Origin: Chitinophagales bacterium
Lineage (GTDB): Bacteria; Bacteroidota; Bacteroidia; Chitinophagales; Saprospiraceae
NCBI GenBank assembly: GCA_013299105.1
Contig: JAAFJY010000018.1
Span: 62,001 to 126,000 of the forward strand
DNA length: 64,000 bases
Reading direction: 5' to 3'
The translations under genes and the position numbers were made by a program. Below the pieces are notes generated by a model that made no database searches, was not told the origin of the DNA, and saw only the letters and a program-made list of their open reading frames with translations. Positions 19,463 through 27,447 of this stretch are shown here, piece by piece. How positions within the stretch are numbered: the stretch's first letter is position 1; each line of letters opens with the position of its first letter.

Positions 19463-20728
19463 ATGAGTGGATCCAAAGTTAGCATTCAAAATGGCAAACT
19501 GATCGTCCCTAATGACCCCATCATCCCATTTATCGAAGGTGATGGTACTGGCCCGGACATCTGGGCAGCTTCGGTACGCGTACTTGACGCTGCGGTAGAA
19601 AAAGCCTATGGCGGCACCCGCAAAATTCACTGGCATGAAGTATTGGCTGGTGAAAAAGCATTTACTCAAACTGGTAATTGGTTGCCTGATGAAACCCTGA
19701 GCACCATTGACGAGTACATGATTGCCATCAAAGGCCCATTGACCACTCCAGTAGGCGGCGGGATTCGCTCTTTGAACGTGGCCTTGCGCCAAATCTTAGA
19801 CCTCTACGCTTGTGTGCGCCCTGTGCGTTACTTCACGGGAGTGCCTTCACCAGTGAAAGAACCAGAACTGGTGGACATGGTGATCTTCCGCGAAAACACC
19901 GAGGACATCTACGCGGGCATCGAATACTTGCACGGCACCGAGCAAGTTGAAAAACTGAAAAAGTTCCTGATCGAAGAAATGGGTGTAAAAAGTATCCGCT
20001 TCCCAGACACCGTTTCTTTGGGCATCAAGCCAGTTTCACTCGAAGGCTCGGAGCGTTTGATCCGTTCTGCCCTCGAATATGCGCTGGACAATAATTTGCC
20101 TTCTTTGACCCTGGTTCACAAGGGCAATATCATGAAGTTCACCGAGGGTAAATTCAAAGATTGGGGTTATGAACTGGCCGAGCGTGAGTTTGGCGACAAG
20201 GTATTCACCTGGGCCCAATATGACCGCATCGCAGCCAAAGACGGCAAAGCTGCCGCCGACAAAGCCCAGTCTGATGCCATTGCGGCTGGTAAATTGCTGG
20301 TAAAAGACGCCATCGCCGACGCCTTCTTGCAACAAATCTTGCTCCGTCCAGCCGAATATTCTGCTATCGCTACCCTGAACCTGAATGGGGATTATATCTC
20401 TGACGCACTCGCGGCTGAAGTAGGTGGCATTGGTATCGCTCCAGGTGCCAACATCAACTACCTGACGGGTAAGGCTATTTTTGAAGCTACCCACGGTACC
20501 GCTCCGAAGTACGCCGGCCAAGACAAGGTAAACCCAAGTTCAGTGATCCTGTCGGGCGAAATGATGTTCCGCTACATGGGTTGGAAAGAAGCCGCTGACC
20601 TGCTGATCAAGGCCATGGACGGTGCCATCGGCAAAAAGCGCGTAACCTACGATTTCCACCGCTTGATGGACGGCGCTACGTTGTTGAAGTGTTCTGAGTT
20701 TGGCGATGAATTGATCGCGAACATGTGA
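19463..20728 (+). CDS. icd: Isocitrate dehydrogenase, NADP-type
   Basis: 421 residues. It oxidatively decarboxylates isocitrate to 2-oxoglutarate in the TCA cycle. The sequence follows the E. coli Icd pattern: [12 protein letters not shown] at the N-terminus, the substrate-binding [13 protein letters not shown] with the regulatory Ser, [33 protein letters not shown], and the cofactor region [23 protein letters not shown]. The Ser is kept, but no kinase/phosphatase gene is visible here. A terminator follows at 20808. Confidence 0.97.
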   Translation: MSGSKVSIQNGKLIVPNDPIIPFIEGDGTGPDIWAASVRVLDAAVEKAYGGTRKIHWHEVLAGEKAFTQTGNWLPDETLSTIDEYMIAIKGPLTTPVGGGIRSLNVALRQILDLYACVRPVRYFTGVPSPVKEPELVDMVIFRENTEDIYAGIEYLHGTEQVEKLKKFLIEEMGVKSIRFPDTVSLGIKPVSLEGSERLIRSALEYALDNNLPSLTLVHKGNIMKFTEGKFKDWGYELAEREFGDKVFTWAQYDRIAAKDGKAAADKAQSDAIAAGKLLVKDAIADAFLQQILLRPAEYSAIATLNLNGDYISDALAAEVGGIGIAPGANINYLTGKAIFEATHGTAPKYAGQDKVNPSSVILSGEMMFRYMGWKEAADLLIKAMDGAIGKKRVTYDFHRLMDGATLLKCSEFGDELIANM

Positions 20729-20737
20729 GTTTTAGTT

Positions 20738-20968
20738 GAAAGGTTGAAAAGTTGAAGGGTTGAAGAGATTTGGACCTCGTTTTCAATTGATCAATTCGAA
20801 TAAATACAAAAGCCCCGGTTGCTGATTTAGCAAGCCGGGGCTTTTTTATGAGTTTTTTTTTGAAGCTAAAAGAATCAAAGTGAGGGTTTTGAAGAGTTGA
20901 AAACCAAGCCCGCAATTGAAGCCCACTTTTCAACTCTTCAACATTTCAACCCTTCATCTTTTCAACTA
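20738..20968. repeat. GTTGAAA/TTCAAC string repeats (family C) around the icd terminator
   Basis: Runs of GTTGAAAGGTTGAAAAG type at 20738-20770, and both orientations at 20890-20965 (GAAGAGTTGAAAA; then TTTTCAACTCTTCAACATTT). The same short units recur before many genes in the window. Confidence 0.6.
20808..20847 (+). terminator. Terminator after icd
   Basis: AGCCCCGG-TTGCT pairs with AGCAA-G-CCGGGGCT (one bulged G) and is followed by six T residues. The A-run on the left could let it serve the convergent gene as well. Confidence 0.85.
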
Positions 20969-23341
20969 CTACTGCTCTCCCGCCACTGTAAACTTGCGCG
21001 TACCAGTGCCGTGCTCGGTAGTCACTTGCATGAGGTAAGTGCCACGTGGCATCGCATTGAGGGCGAACTGGAACTGCTCGCGCTGTACGTTGTTGTACTG
21101 GCGTTGCAACATTACGCGGCCTGCGAGGTCCATGATGCGTACTTCGGCAGTCTTAGCTGATTTAGCCAATACCAGATTCAAGTTCACGAATTCGCTGGCT
21201 GGGTTGGGAGATACGATGAATTCATTTTCGATTGAAGGCAGATCGCGGTTGTCGGTAATCACCAGTGGGCCGATGTTCATGCGTACCACGTAGGCATTCT
21301 CCAAACCATAACCCACTGGATCGTATTCAGCAGTAGTGATGTCCGGCTCCAGTGCTGTGAAACTCACGAAGCGAGGCTTGTTGGCGGCAAAGCTGGCCAA
21401 GAGCTGCGGACGGCGATCCAGAACGTCGTTCAGTGCCAATTCCAGGTCGGTAGCATCGCTGGCGAAGTATTCGATCATTGCCAGGTAAGTGGTGGTGTCT
21501 TCCAACTGGATCGGTGGGCGACCCGTTTCTGGGAATTTTACCGTGATACGGGTATTGCGGGTTTCGGTCCCTCTGGGCTCGTAAATGACCGAACCCAGTG
21601 GGTTGCCGCGTTCAGAAGCTTGAACTGAAGCGTCTTGGTTGCGGTCGCGCCACTTATATACGCTGACCAGCAGCGATGCACCTGCGGTTCTCAATTCGCC
21701 ACCATTGTTGATCGAGAAAGTCACGCTGCGCAAGTAGTTGCCTTTGCCTTTGACCACATAATAGCTGTTGCCATATACTGCCGAGTGAGGCTGGTTGGCT
21801 GGCCAGTTGGTTGCAGCAGGTGAGGTATAGAAGGTTGGGCCCAATTCCTTGGCAAAAATGGTGTCCGTTACGCGGAAGAAGAATCCTTCCAGGTTGTCGT
21901 TGCGGTCAAAATCTGTAGAGTCGGCAGATGCGCGGTAGATCAGTGCATAAGTACCCCGCTTGTCGGCGCTGTATTTTGGCGAAAAATATGCAGTGTCCAA
22001 AAGATTAGCTGCCAGTGAGGGCGTTACCACCGAGTCACGGAACAGTGGCACCGCCAGGTTGATAGAGTCGGCTACACTTACCCCAATTTTTACACGGGTT
22101 TGAGCGCGGGTTCCCAAGTTTTCAACCGCAGCGGTGAAAGGCATAGTTTCAGCTTGGCTGCGTGGTTGCATCATGTTGGGGGTAGTACCGAAAAACTCTG
22201 TGATGCCAAGGTTATTGGCTTCACGGACCACCAGCTTCACGTCGTCGATCGCCCAGTGGTAGAAGTTACCGTCGTAGCGGAATTTTACTTTGATCGAGTC
22301 AGCGGTTTCGCTGCCAATCAGTTTCAGTGACTTATAAGGCAGGTCTGGGCCATCAAATGCACGTACTTCTTCATTGATTTGAATGGCTTTCCAGGTTTTG
22401 CCACCGTCAGTTGACCAATCCACAAAGTACTCGCTGCCAAAGAAATGGACCAATTCCTGGTAAAAACGCAGATTCAGTGGGCGGCCTTTGGTCACTTTGA
22501 TGGTTGGTGAAATCAATTCGCCAGCGTGTGGTGCAGGGCAAGGTCCTTTACCAAATGCGTTGGAAGTACAAGTTTGTGGGCTAAGGTCCAGAGTGGTTGA
22601 GTTCATGATCATCGAACCATTGCAGCGGGTTGGTGAGCCGAAAAGCAAAGTCCCATCCGTCAAACAAGGAGAAGGGAAGGCGTTCGCACCGATCCACGCC
22701 CAAACGTTGGCGGGCTTGGCACCATTGGCACAAGACAGGGTATTGGAAGTCCACTTGTTCAAGCCACCTGCAAAGTCGCCTTCGCCCGTATTTTTGCCCC
22801 AAACTACTAGGTTGGGGTCAATGTTGTCTTGTTCAACCGTTACAATACGGGCTACCACATTGGTACCCAACTGTGGCTTGATCTTGTCAGCAGCAGCCTT
22901 GGTAGTCATGAATACCGGAATGGTTACCTGCTCGGACCCCGTACCTGGCGACATTACAAAAGCGAGGGGATCGGTAGCAACGTTATTGGCTACGATGACC
23001 GCTATTGCTCCAGCACGCTGGGCGTTAAGTACTTTTTCAGCAAAAATGCAACCGCCGCGGTCGATTACCGCAATTTTACCACGAATGTTGGCCGTGATCG
23101 GCGTTGCAGTACAAGCCGTAGTCACGTTTCCAGCACTAGAGCCCAAGGCCAGCGTGTCAGTCAGGTCGCATGTGCCGCGACCAAATGCGGCCATGACTAG
23201 TACATAGTCGCCAGCAACGGATGCAGGAGCGGTGATTCTTAAAGCATGGGTGGCTTGAGCTGTTGCTGAGAGGCCAGCCAACATACCCGCCAGGAAGAGC
23301 AGTGAATGAATGGAAGAAAATAATCGCGTAAACTTCCGCAT
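20969..23341 (-). CDS. Secreted PA-domain protein with T9SS type A sorting domain
   Basis: 790 residues from the ATG at 23341 (MRKFTRLFSSIHSLLFLAGMLAG, a signal peptide). Residues ~60-170 form a protease-associated (PA) domain (IDRGGCIFAEKVLNAQRAGAIAVIVANN). The middle has a jellyroll-like segment ending FRYDGNFYHWAIDDVKLVVRE, typical of MAM/concanavalin-like folds. The last ~80 residues (VSPNPASEFVNLNLVLAKS ... GTYLMQVTTEHGTGTRKFTV) are a type IX secretion C-terminal domain, so the protein is exported across the outer membrane and anchored or released. No peptidase domain is visible, so it is a PA-only surface protein. Confidence 0.85.
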   Translation of the reverse strand: MRKFTRLFSSIHSLLFLAGMLAGLSATAQATHALRITAPASVAGDYVLVMAAFGRGTCDLTDTLALGSSAGNVTTACTATPITANIRGKIAVIDRGGCIFAEKVLNAQRAGAIAVIVANNVATDPLAFVMSPGTGSEQVTIPVFMTTKAAADKIKPQLGTNVVARIVTVEQDNIDPNLVVWGKNTGEGDFAGGLNKWTSNTLSCANGAKPANVWAWIGANAFPSPCLTDGTLLFGSPTRCNGSMIMNSTTLDLSPQTCTSNAFGKGPCPAPHAGELISPTIKVTKGRPLNLRFYQELVHFFGSEYFVDWSTDGGKTWKAIQINEEVRAFDGPDLPYKSLKLIGSETADSIKVKFRYDGNFYHWAIDDVKLVVREANNLGITEFFGTTPNMMQPRSQAETMPFTAAVENLGTRAQTRVKIGVSVADSINLAVPLFRDSVVTPSLAANLLDTAYFSPKYSADKRGTYALIYRASADSTDFDRNDNLEGFFFRVTDTIFAKELGPTFYTSPAATNWPANQPHSAVYGNSYYVVKGKGNYLRSVTFSINNGGELRTAGASLLVSVYKWRDRNQDASVQASERGNPLGSVIYEPRGTETRNTRITVKFPETGRPPIQLEDTTTYLAMIEYFASDATDLELALNDVLDRRPQLLASFAANKPRFVSFTALEPDITTAEYDPVGYGLENAYVVRMNIGPLVITDNRDLPSIENEFIVSPNPASEFVNLNLVLAKSAKTAEVRIMDLAGRVMLQRQYNNVQREQFQFALNAMPRGTYLMQVTTEHGTGTRKFTVAGEQ

Positions 23342-23805
23342 GAGGGATGGTTTATGGGTGAGAAATGACGTAATGATGGTTTGAAACCCGAATGAAAGAC
23401 AAAAAGCGCCTCCATTGGCGGGCAAAATAGCCCTAAATCAGCAAAGATCAAAGGTGAAGGCCATTTTTGAAAGCGAAGTGACAAAGAAAGGAGAACCTGA
23501 ATGGCTTTGGAGTGGCGGGAGTCTGGATTTTTTTGTCTAAACCAGAAATTGTCTAAAGCAGAATTTGCAGGATTACAGCATTCCAGAATTACTTGCGTGA
23601 TGTTGACCGATTTTTGTCTAAACCAGAATTTTCAAAATTGCAGAATTACAGAATTTCTTGCATTATGTTGACCAATTTTGTCTAAACCAGAATTTGAAAG
23701 AATTGCAGAAGATGCTCGCTTTGCGGTTTGGAACTCCTGAAAACACAGAAAGCCCTGCTTGAAACAAACCAAGCAGGGCTTCTTACACCATATATATAAG
23801 GTAGG
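23342..23805. repeat. 464-bp gap with a TGTCTAAACCAGAATT repeat (family E)
   Basis: No gene seen. The string TTTGTCTAAACCAGAA occurs at about 23530, 23611 and 23674, with related text between (TGTCTAAAGCAGAATTTG; ATTACAGAATT; GATGTTGACC), giving a rough 65-80 base period. The left end is the leader of the T9SS gene and the right end the IscA terminator. Confidence 0.65.
23747..23784 (-). terminator. Terminator after the IscA-type gene
   Basis: AGCCCTGCTT at 23751-23760 pairs perfectly with AAGCAGGGCT at 23771-23780; on the minus strand the hairpin follows the stop at 23806 by about 25 bases and is followed by a short T-rich stretch. Confidence 0.75.
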
Positions 23806-24156
23806 TTATGCCGAAAACGAAGTACCGCAGCCGCAGGTCTCTTTGGCGTTAGGGTTGTTAAAGGCAAAACCACGGTTGTTCAAGCCATCGAGCCAGTCGA
23901 TTTCCATGCCAAGCAGGTAAATGGCGTGGCTTTTTTGCATCATCACTTTGATACCGTTGATTTCATAAACGGAATCCGTTTCTTTCTCCTCGTCAAAACC
24001 CAGGAGATAAGAAAAACCAGAGCAGCCACCACCCTTCACGCCTACGCGCAGGCCGTAGTTGCCAGGGATTTTTTGATCTTGTTTGATGCGGAGCAACTCT
24101 GCTACCGCTCCTTGAGTCAGCGTGATGGGCTGTGTGCCCGTCAGTACTTCTGCCAT
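23806..24156 (-). CDS. Iron-sulfur cluster assembly accessory protein (IscA/ErpA, HesB family)
   Basis: 116 residues, the usual A-type carrier length. The three cluster-binding cysteines are present: GGGCSGFSY near residue 45 and CGCGTSFSA at the C-terminus. A-type carriers deliver Fe-S clusters to apoproteins. No other isc/suf gene is adjacent, so whether it acts like IscA, ErpA or SufA cannot be said. A -7 box and a palindrome in its upstream region suggest regulation. Confidence 0.93.
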   Translation of the reverse strand: MAEVLTGTQPITLTQGAVAELLRIKQDQKIPGNYGLRVGVKGGGCSGFSYLLGFDEEKETDSVYEINGIKVMMQKSHAIYLLGMEIDWLDGLNNRGFAFNNPNAKETCGCGTSFSA

Positions 24157-24185
24157 TTATCAGTTATTTAGAATCAATCCAAGTG

Positions 24186-24205
24186 CAAAGATACAACATT
24201 GTATC
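24186..24205 (-). promoter_or_regulatory. IscA-type gene promoter box with overlapping palindrome
   Basis: On the minus strand TATCTTTG (24193-24186) is a perfect -7 box 29 bases before the ATG. It overlaps a palindrome at 24190-24205 with 7-bp arms (GATACAA / TTGTATC) two bases apart, placed where a repressor would block polymerase. Confidence 0.5.
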
Positions 24206-24618
24206 AAATGAGAAAGTTGTGGGGTGGGGAAATTATTCACAGAATTTTGTCTGGAACAGGAGTTCATGGGTCAGCGAGATTGCCAGACTGACGTTGACTG
24301 ACCAACCTTAGGGATCTACGGCCCCACCAAATATGATGTTGACCACTAAAGGCTACCAACATCACGCCCTTACAGGGCATCGCTTCGATCGAAAAATTGC
24401 CATTTCAAACTTCAAAAACCCAAACCGTAAAACGAGATTTTCCTTTTCCTACAAATCTCTCAAGCGAGCCTCCAAATCATATCTCGTCTATCGTATCTCG
24501 TCTATCGTATGTTAAAAAAATAATAAACCCAAACCAAAAATCCCAGCCATCCACAAATCCCGTCAGCGCCCCCAAACTCATAACTCATAATTCATAACCC
24601 ATAATTCATAACCCATAA
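24206..24618. repeat. Gene-free repeat-rich gap (families B, D and short reiterations)
   Basis: Contains a family B copy (24289-24381), a TACGAC-type string at 24475-24512 (ATCTCGTCTATCGTATCTCG), and a run of CATAACTCATAATTCATAAC-type units at 24570-24620 that reaches the end of the histidine kinase gene. No gene is supported. Confidence 0.6.
24289..24381 (+). repeat. Dispersed repeat family B, copy 1
   Basis: Two tandem ~50-bp units, each starting ACCAAC and containing a small GC hairpin, with TGATGTTGACC at the end of the first unit. It matches 37101-37207 closely. Confidence 0.65.
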
Positions 24619-25416
24619 CTAAATTCCCCCTTTCCGCCACTCCACCACCGCCTCCATGCCCGCTCCGGGTGCGCTGTTCAAACTCCAACTTGCCCCAATC
24701 ATCTTCACCCGGTTCTCAATGTTTTTCAGCCCTAAACCCATCGCGGGCGAGGGGCTAAATCCCTGCCCATCGTCCTGAAAAACGAGGCGGCGGTGCTTTT
24801 TTTGTTTTTCCAGGCGCAGGGTGATGCGCTTGGCACGGGCGTACTTGAGGGTATTGTTGCTCAGTTCCTGTACGATGCGGAAGAGGTGCAATTGGGTGGT
24901 GGTATCGGGCAGGTCTTCGCGTTCCAGGGGGTGTTCAAAATCTACTTCGATGGCCCCGGTTTTGCGCAAGCCTTCACAAAACTCCTTCAGGGCCTCAATT
25001 AGGCCAAAATCTTCGAGGGTAGGAGGGAGGAGTTCGTGAGAAATGCGACGGGTGGTCTCCAATGTATTGGAAATGAGTTGATTGATTTCTTCTTGAATGT
25101 CGCCATGCTCCATCGTATCGGTGCCCATGCGGCGCAGACGGTGGAAGGTGAGGTGTAGGACCCCCAGCTTGGAGCCAATGTCGTCGTGCAATTGGGCTGC
25201 GATGCGCTGGCGTTCTTCCTCTTGTACGGTGAGGTTGTGCTGGAGCAGTTCTTGCTGGTGCTCCAATTGCATGGCCTGGCGCTGCATTTGTTCCTGCAAC
25301 AAGCGTTTTTGCGCCCTGCTGCCGTAATACACCACGAGCACGGCCAGCCCCAGCATGATCAGGATGGCGAGGCCGAAGAAGAAGAGGATTTGGTACGATG
25401 ATACACTACTTTCCAT
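24619..25416 (-). CDS. Sensor histidine kinase (HisKA_3 / HATPase)
   Basis: 265 residues from MESSVSSYQILFF at 25416. One membrane helix (about 9-31) and a coiled-coil stretch lead to a HisKA_3 dimerisation domain with the phospho-acceptor His in QLHDDIGSKL (His77), then an HATPase domain (N box ELSNNTLKYARA; G boxes DDGQGF and GLGLKNI). This is the NarX/DesK class, which pairs with LuxR-type regulators. No response regulator is present in the window. It overlaps the upstream membrane-protein gene by 58 bp in another frame; a start at Met21 would remove the overlap but cut the membrane helix. Confidence 0.88.
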   Translation of the reverse strand: MESSVSSYQILFFFGLAILIMLGLAVLVVYYGSRAQKRLLQEQMQRQAMQLEHQQELLQHNLTVQEEERQRIAAQLHDDIGSKLGVLHLTFHRLRRMGTDTMEHGDIQEEINQLISNTLETTRRISHELLPPTLEDFGLIEALKEFCEGLRKTGAIEVDFEHPLEREDLPDTTTQLHLFRIVQELSNNTLKYARAKRITLRLEKQKKHRRLVFQDDGQGFSPSPAMGLGLKNIENRVKMIGASWSLNSAPGAGMEAVVEWRKGGI

Positions 25417-26051
25417 AAGGAGAACAAGACAAGGAGTTGAAAAATGGTATTTAGTCCTTGGTTGGCGAACAGTAAAGTCTTGGACACCGTTTTGTCTGCA
25501 GCAAAAAATCCCGACATGAAGATGAACAATGATCCACAATAGTATAGGATCAAACCCGCGTTGAGGGGTTTGAGCGCATGGTTTTGTGGATGGAATTCAG
25601 CTCGGTTTTCGGGGATATAAAAAGCAAATTCTATGGCTATCCAGATGATGAACAATTGTACCAGGGTTTTTGAATAGGTGCTGAAGGTCCAGATGTTTTG
25701 CAGTAAGAGGGTGTTCAACACAATCAAGCCAACACCAATACCTAAAAACACATTGAAGTAACGCTTTAACCATGCTTTGGGACCCAAAATACTACGGTAG
25801 AAAAAGGCCCAGATCATGAACTCAAGTAAAATATACACATGTAGCATGGGCATATTATTGCGGAAGTAATATTTCATAAATTGTGCCCCCAATTCAACCG
25901 ACCAGTTGACCAACAAAAAGGCCACCAATATCTGAAAACTAGCCCCCAATCTTTTCCAATGCCAGATCCCGAATATGCAGGATACTTGCAGGATAATCAG
26001 GTGGAATTTAGTGAAATAACGCACCAGCGTTTCAAAAAAAAATGGTTCCAT
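25359..26051 (-). CDS. Multi-pass membrane protein upstream of the histidine kinase
   Basis: 230 residues with about six to seven hydrophobic helices (LIILQVSCIFGIWHW, FQILVAFLLVNWSVELG, YILLEFMIWAFFY, VFLGIGVGLIVLNTLLL, LVQLFIIWIAIEFAFYI, GLILYYCGSLFIFMSGFF, TIFQLLVLFSLWKVVY) and a Ser-rich tail. The family was not recognised. Genes of this appearance commonly sit directly in front of histidine kinases in Bacteroidota, so it may be a sensor input partner; the 58-bp overlap with the kinase supports translational coupling. Confidence 0.75.
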   Translation of the reverse strand: MEPFFFETLVRYFTKFHLIILQVSCIFGIWHWKRLGASFQILVAFLLVNWSVELGAQFMKYYFRNNMPMLHVYILLEFMIWAFFYRSILGPKAWLKRYFNVFLGIGVGLIVLNTLLLQNIWTFSTYSKTLVQLFIIWIAIEFAFYIPENRAEFHPQNHALKPLNAGLILYYCGSLFIFMSGFFAADKTVSKTLLFANQGLNTIFQLLVLFSLWKVVYHRTKSSSSSASPS

Positions 26052-26200
26052 ACCCAGGCAGACAGATAACGAATGGACAATAATCTATGCACACACATAG
26101 TACAATGACTGCCTAAATATAGTGATCCTATTGAGAATTTATACGCTCAACAGGAATTTCGATTAAACTGGGGCAAAGTTTGCGTATTGGAGGATTTTGA

Positions 26201-26677
26201 TCAGTTATTGGGTGGACAGGATGGAGGGCAGGGATCCGTAAAATCATAATACTCATACTCATCTCCACTTGCTATGGTTTTCTTTGACCTCCCTTTGAAA
26301 ATCAAGTCGATAATGGGTTTTTTGGTGATCGAATCGGTAGAGATTGCCAGCATGGCCCACACTTGAGGATCAGGACCAAGGTCATTGAGCATTTCCTGAA
26401 ACTCACCAGGCTGGATTTGAAAGCCTTTGACCACAAAAGACTTTAAGGTGCTGTCCTTTTTGGGCTTTAAAGTAGAGTCAATGGATTTTCTCACTTTTTC
26501 CCAGGCATCAATGCGCTGATTGGCCAATGCCCCTGGGATTTTTGACTTCATTTTACTGCTCTCTACTACGACAACTTTGGAGTCGGCACCAGGCGTACAA
26601 GCCCAGATACAAGCCAGGGCCAATACAAAGCCCATGAAAAAATAACGGAGTTTTTCGGTGTTGAAAGTGTTTGACAT
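26201..26677 (-). CDS. Predicted small lipoprotein or membrane-anchored protein
   Basis: 158 residues. A hydrophobic N-terminal segment (YFFMGFVLALACIWAC) ends in Cys27, a weak lipobox (a second Cys at 23 is possible). The rest is polar with many Lys/Asp and a C-terminal DPCPPSCPPNN. No family was recognised. It is separated by 149 bp from the membrane protein/kinase pair. Confidence 0.6.
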   Translation of the reverse strand: MSNTFNTEKLRYFFMGFVLALACIWACTPGADSKVVVVESSKMKSKIPGALANQRIDAWEKVRKSIDSTLKPKKDSTLKSFVVKGFQIQPGEFQEMLNDLGPDPQVWAMLAISTDSITKKPIIDLIFKGRSKKTIASGDEYEYYDFTDPCPPSCPPNN

Positions 26678-27354
26678 GGCCTTTTTGTTGAAAAGTTAAA
26701 GTGTTGAAGAGGGCCCAAATCAAATAGACCTCTAAATGTATGCAAAACAGTAGAAAAAGCAGGTCGATGTTCTCATTATTTTCAAAAAACAGGTAAAAAT
26801 ACGGGGTCGGCCCCGCAGAAATGCCCGAAGTATTTTTCCCGCATTTTTGCGCTACCTGAGGCCAGACGCTTGGACGAATTTTGCCTTAGTGATAAGCCAC
26901 GAATAAACCTTACCAAATCGCAACTGCGTTGCCCCGCTGCGCGAGGCCATTTTTGGAACACGGATGACACGGATGACATGGATTTACACGGATTTCCAGC
27001 ATGACGTTGACCATGATGTTGTCAACTGGCAATTAAAAAATTGGAAAGGTTTATTTTTGAACTGTTACTTAGTTCTGCTGAAAGAACGATGGCCCTGCAA
27101 GTAGGTCTAACCCATTTTGACAACGTGTTTTTTTATACATACTGTTTTTTCAGTGTTTTGGTCGACATCAAAACGGAGGTTGTAATGCATTTTTAAACGA
27201 AATGCATTGCTCCTCTCACTTTTCCAAACACGAAGCCCCTCTTTTCAACATTTCAACCCTTCAACCCTCAACTCAAAAAACACCTAAAAGCCATAGCAGT
27301 GTGATCCAAGCTGCCTAAGAATACCTGGATAATCAGCGAGATACTCGTTGTATG
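26678..27354. other. Gene-free region with a family A repeat
   Basis: Starts with a family C string (GTTGAAAAGTTAAAGTGTTG, about 26688-26708), carries a full family A element (26886-27072), a family C string at 27241-27275 (TTTTCAACATTTCAACCC), and unassigned sequence up to the hairpin at 27355. Confidence 0.65.
26886..27072 (-). repeat. Dispersed repeat family A, full copy
   Basis: Reverse-oriented relative to 37224-37402 and the closest match to it. It has the end GATAAGCCACGAATAAACC, the hairpin-forming CGCTGCGCGAGG, the CACGGATGACACGGATGACA stretch, GCATGACGTTGACC and the other end TTTATTTTTGAACTGTTAC. The ends are imperfect inverted repeats. Confidence 0.75.
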
Positions 27355-27383
27355 GCCCATCGGAACTTTTCGATGGGCTTTTT
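27355..27383 (+). terminator. Orphan intrinsic terminator
   Basis: GCCCATCG at 27355-27362 pairs perfectly with CGATGGGC at 27371-27378, followed by five T residues. No protein gene precedes it on this strand for several hundred bases, and the MFS promoter lies downstream of it, so it may end a small untranslated RNA. Confidence 0.7.
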
Positions 27384-27399
27384 GTGTTGCAGGGCGCTC

Positions 27400-27429
27400 T
27401 TGCCAGATCAAACATTCGGCTTATCTTGC
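27400..27429 (+). promoter_or_regulatory. Promoter candidate for the MFS gene
   Basis: TTG at 27400-27402, then 19 bases, then TATCTTGC at 27422-27429 (two of the fixed TAnnTTTG bases differ). The ATG follows at 27448. Confidence 0.4.
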
Positions 27430-27447
27430 CGACCAAATCAGCTAAGT

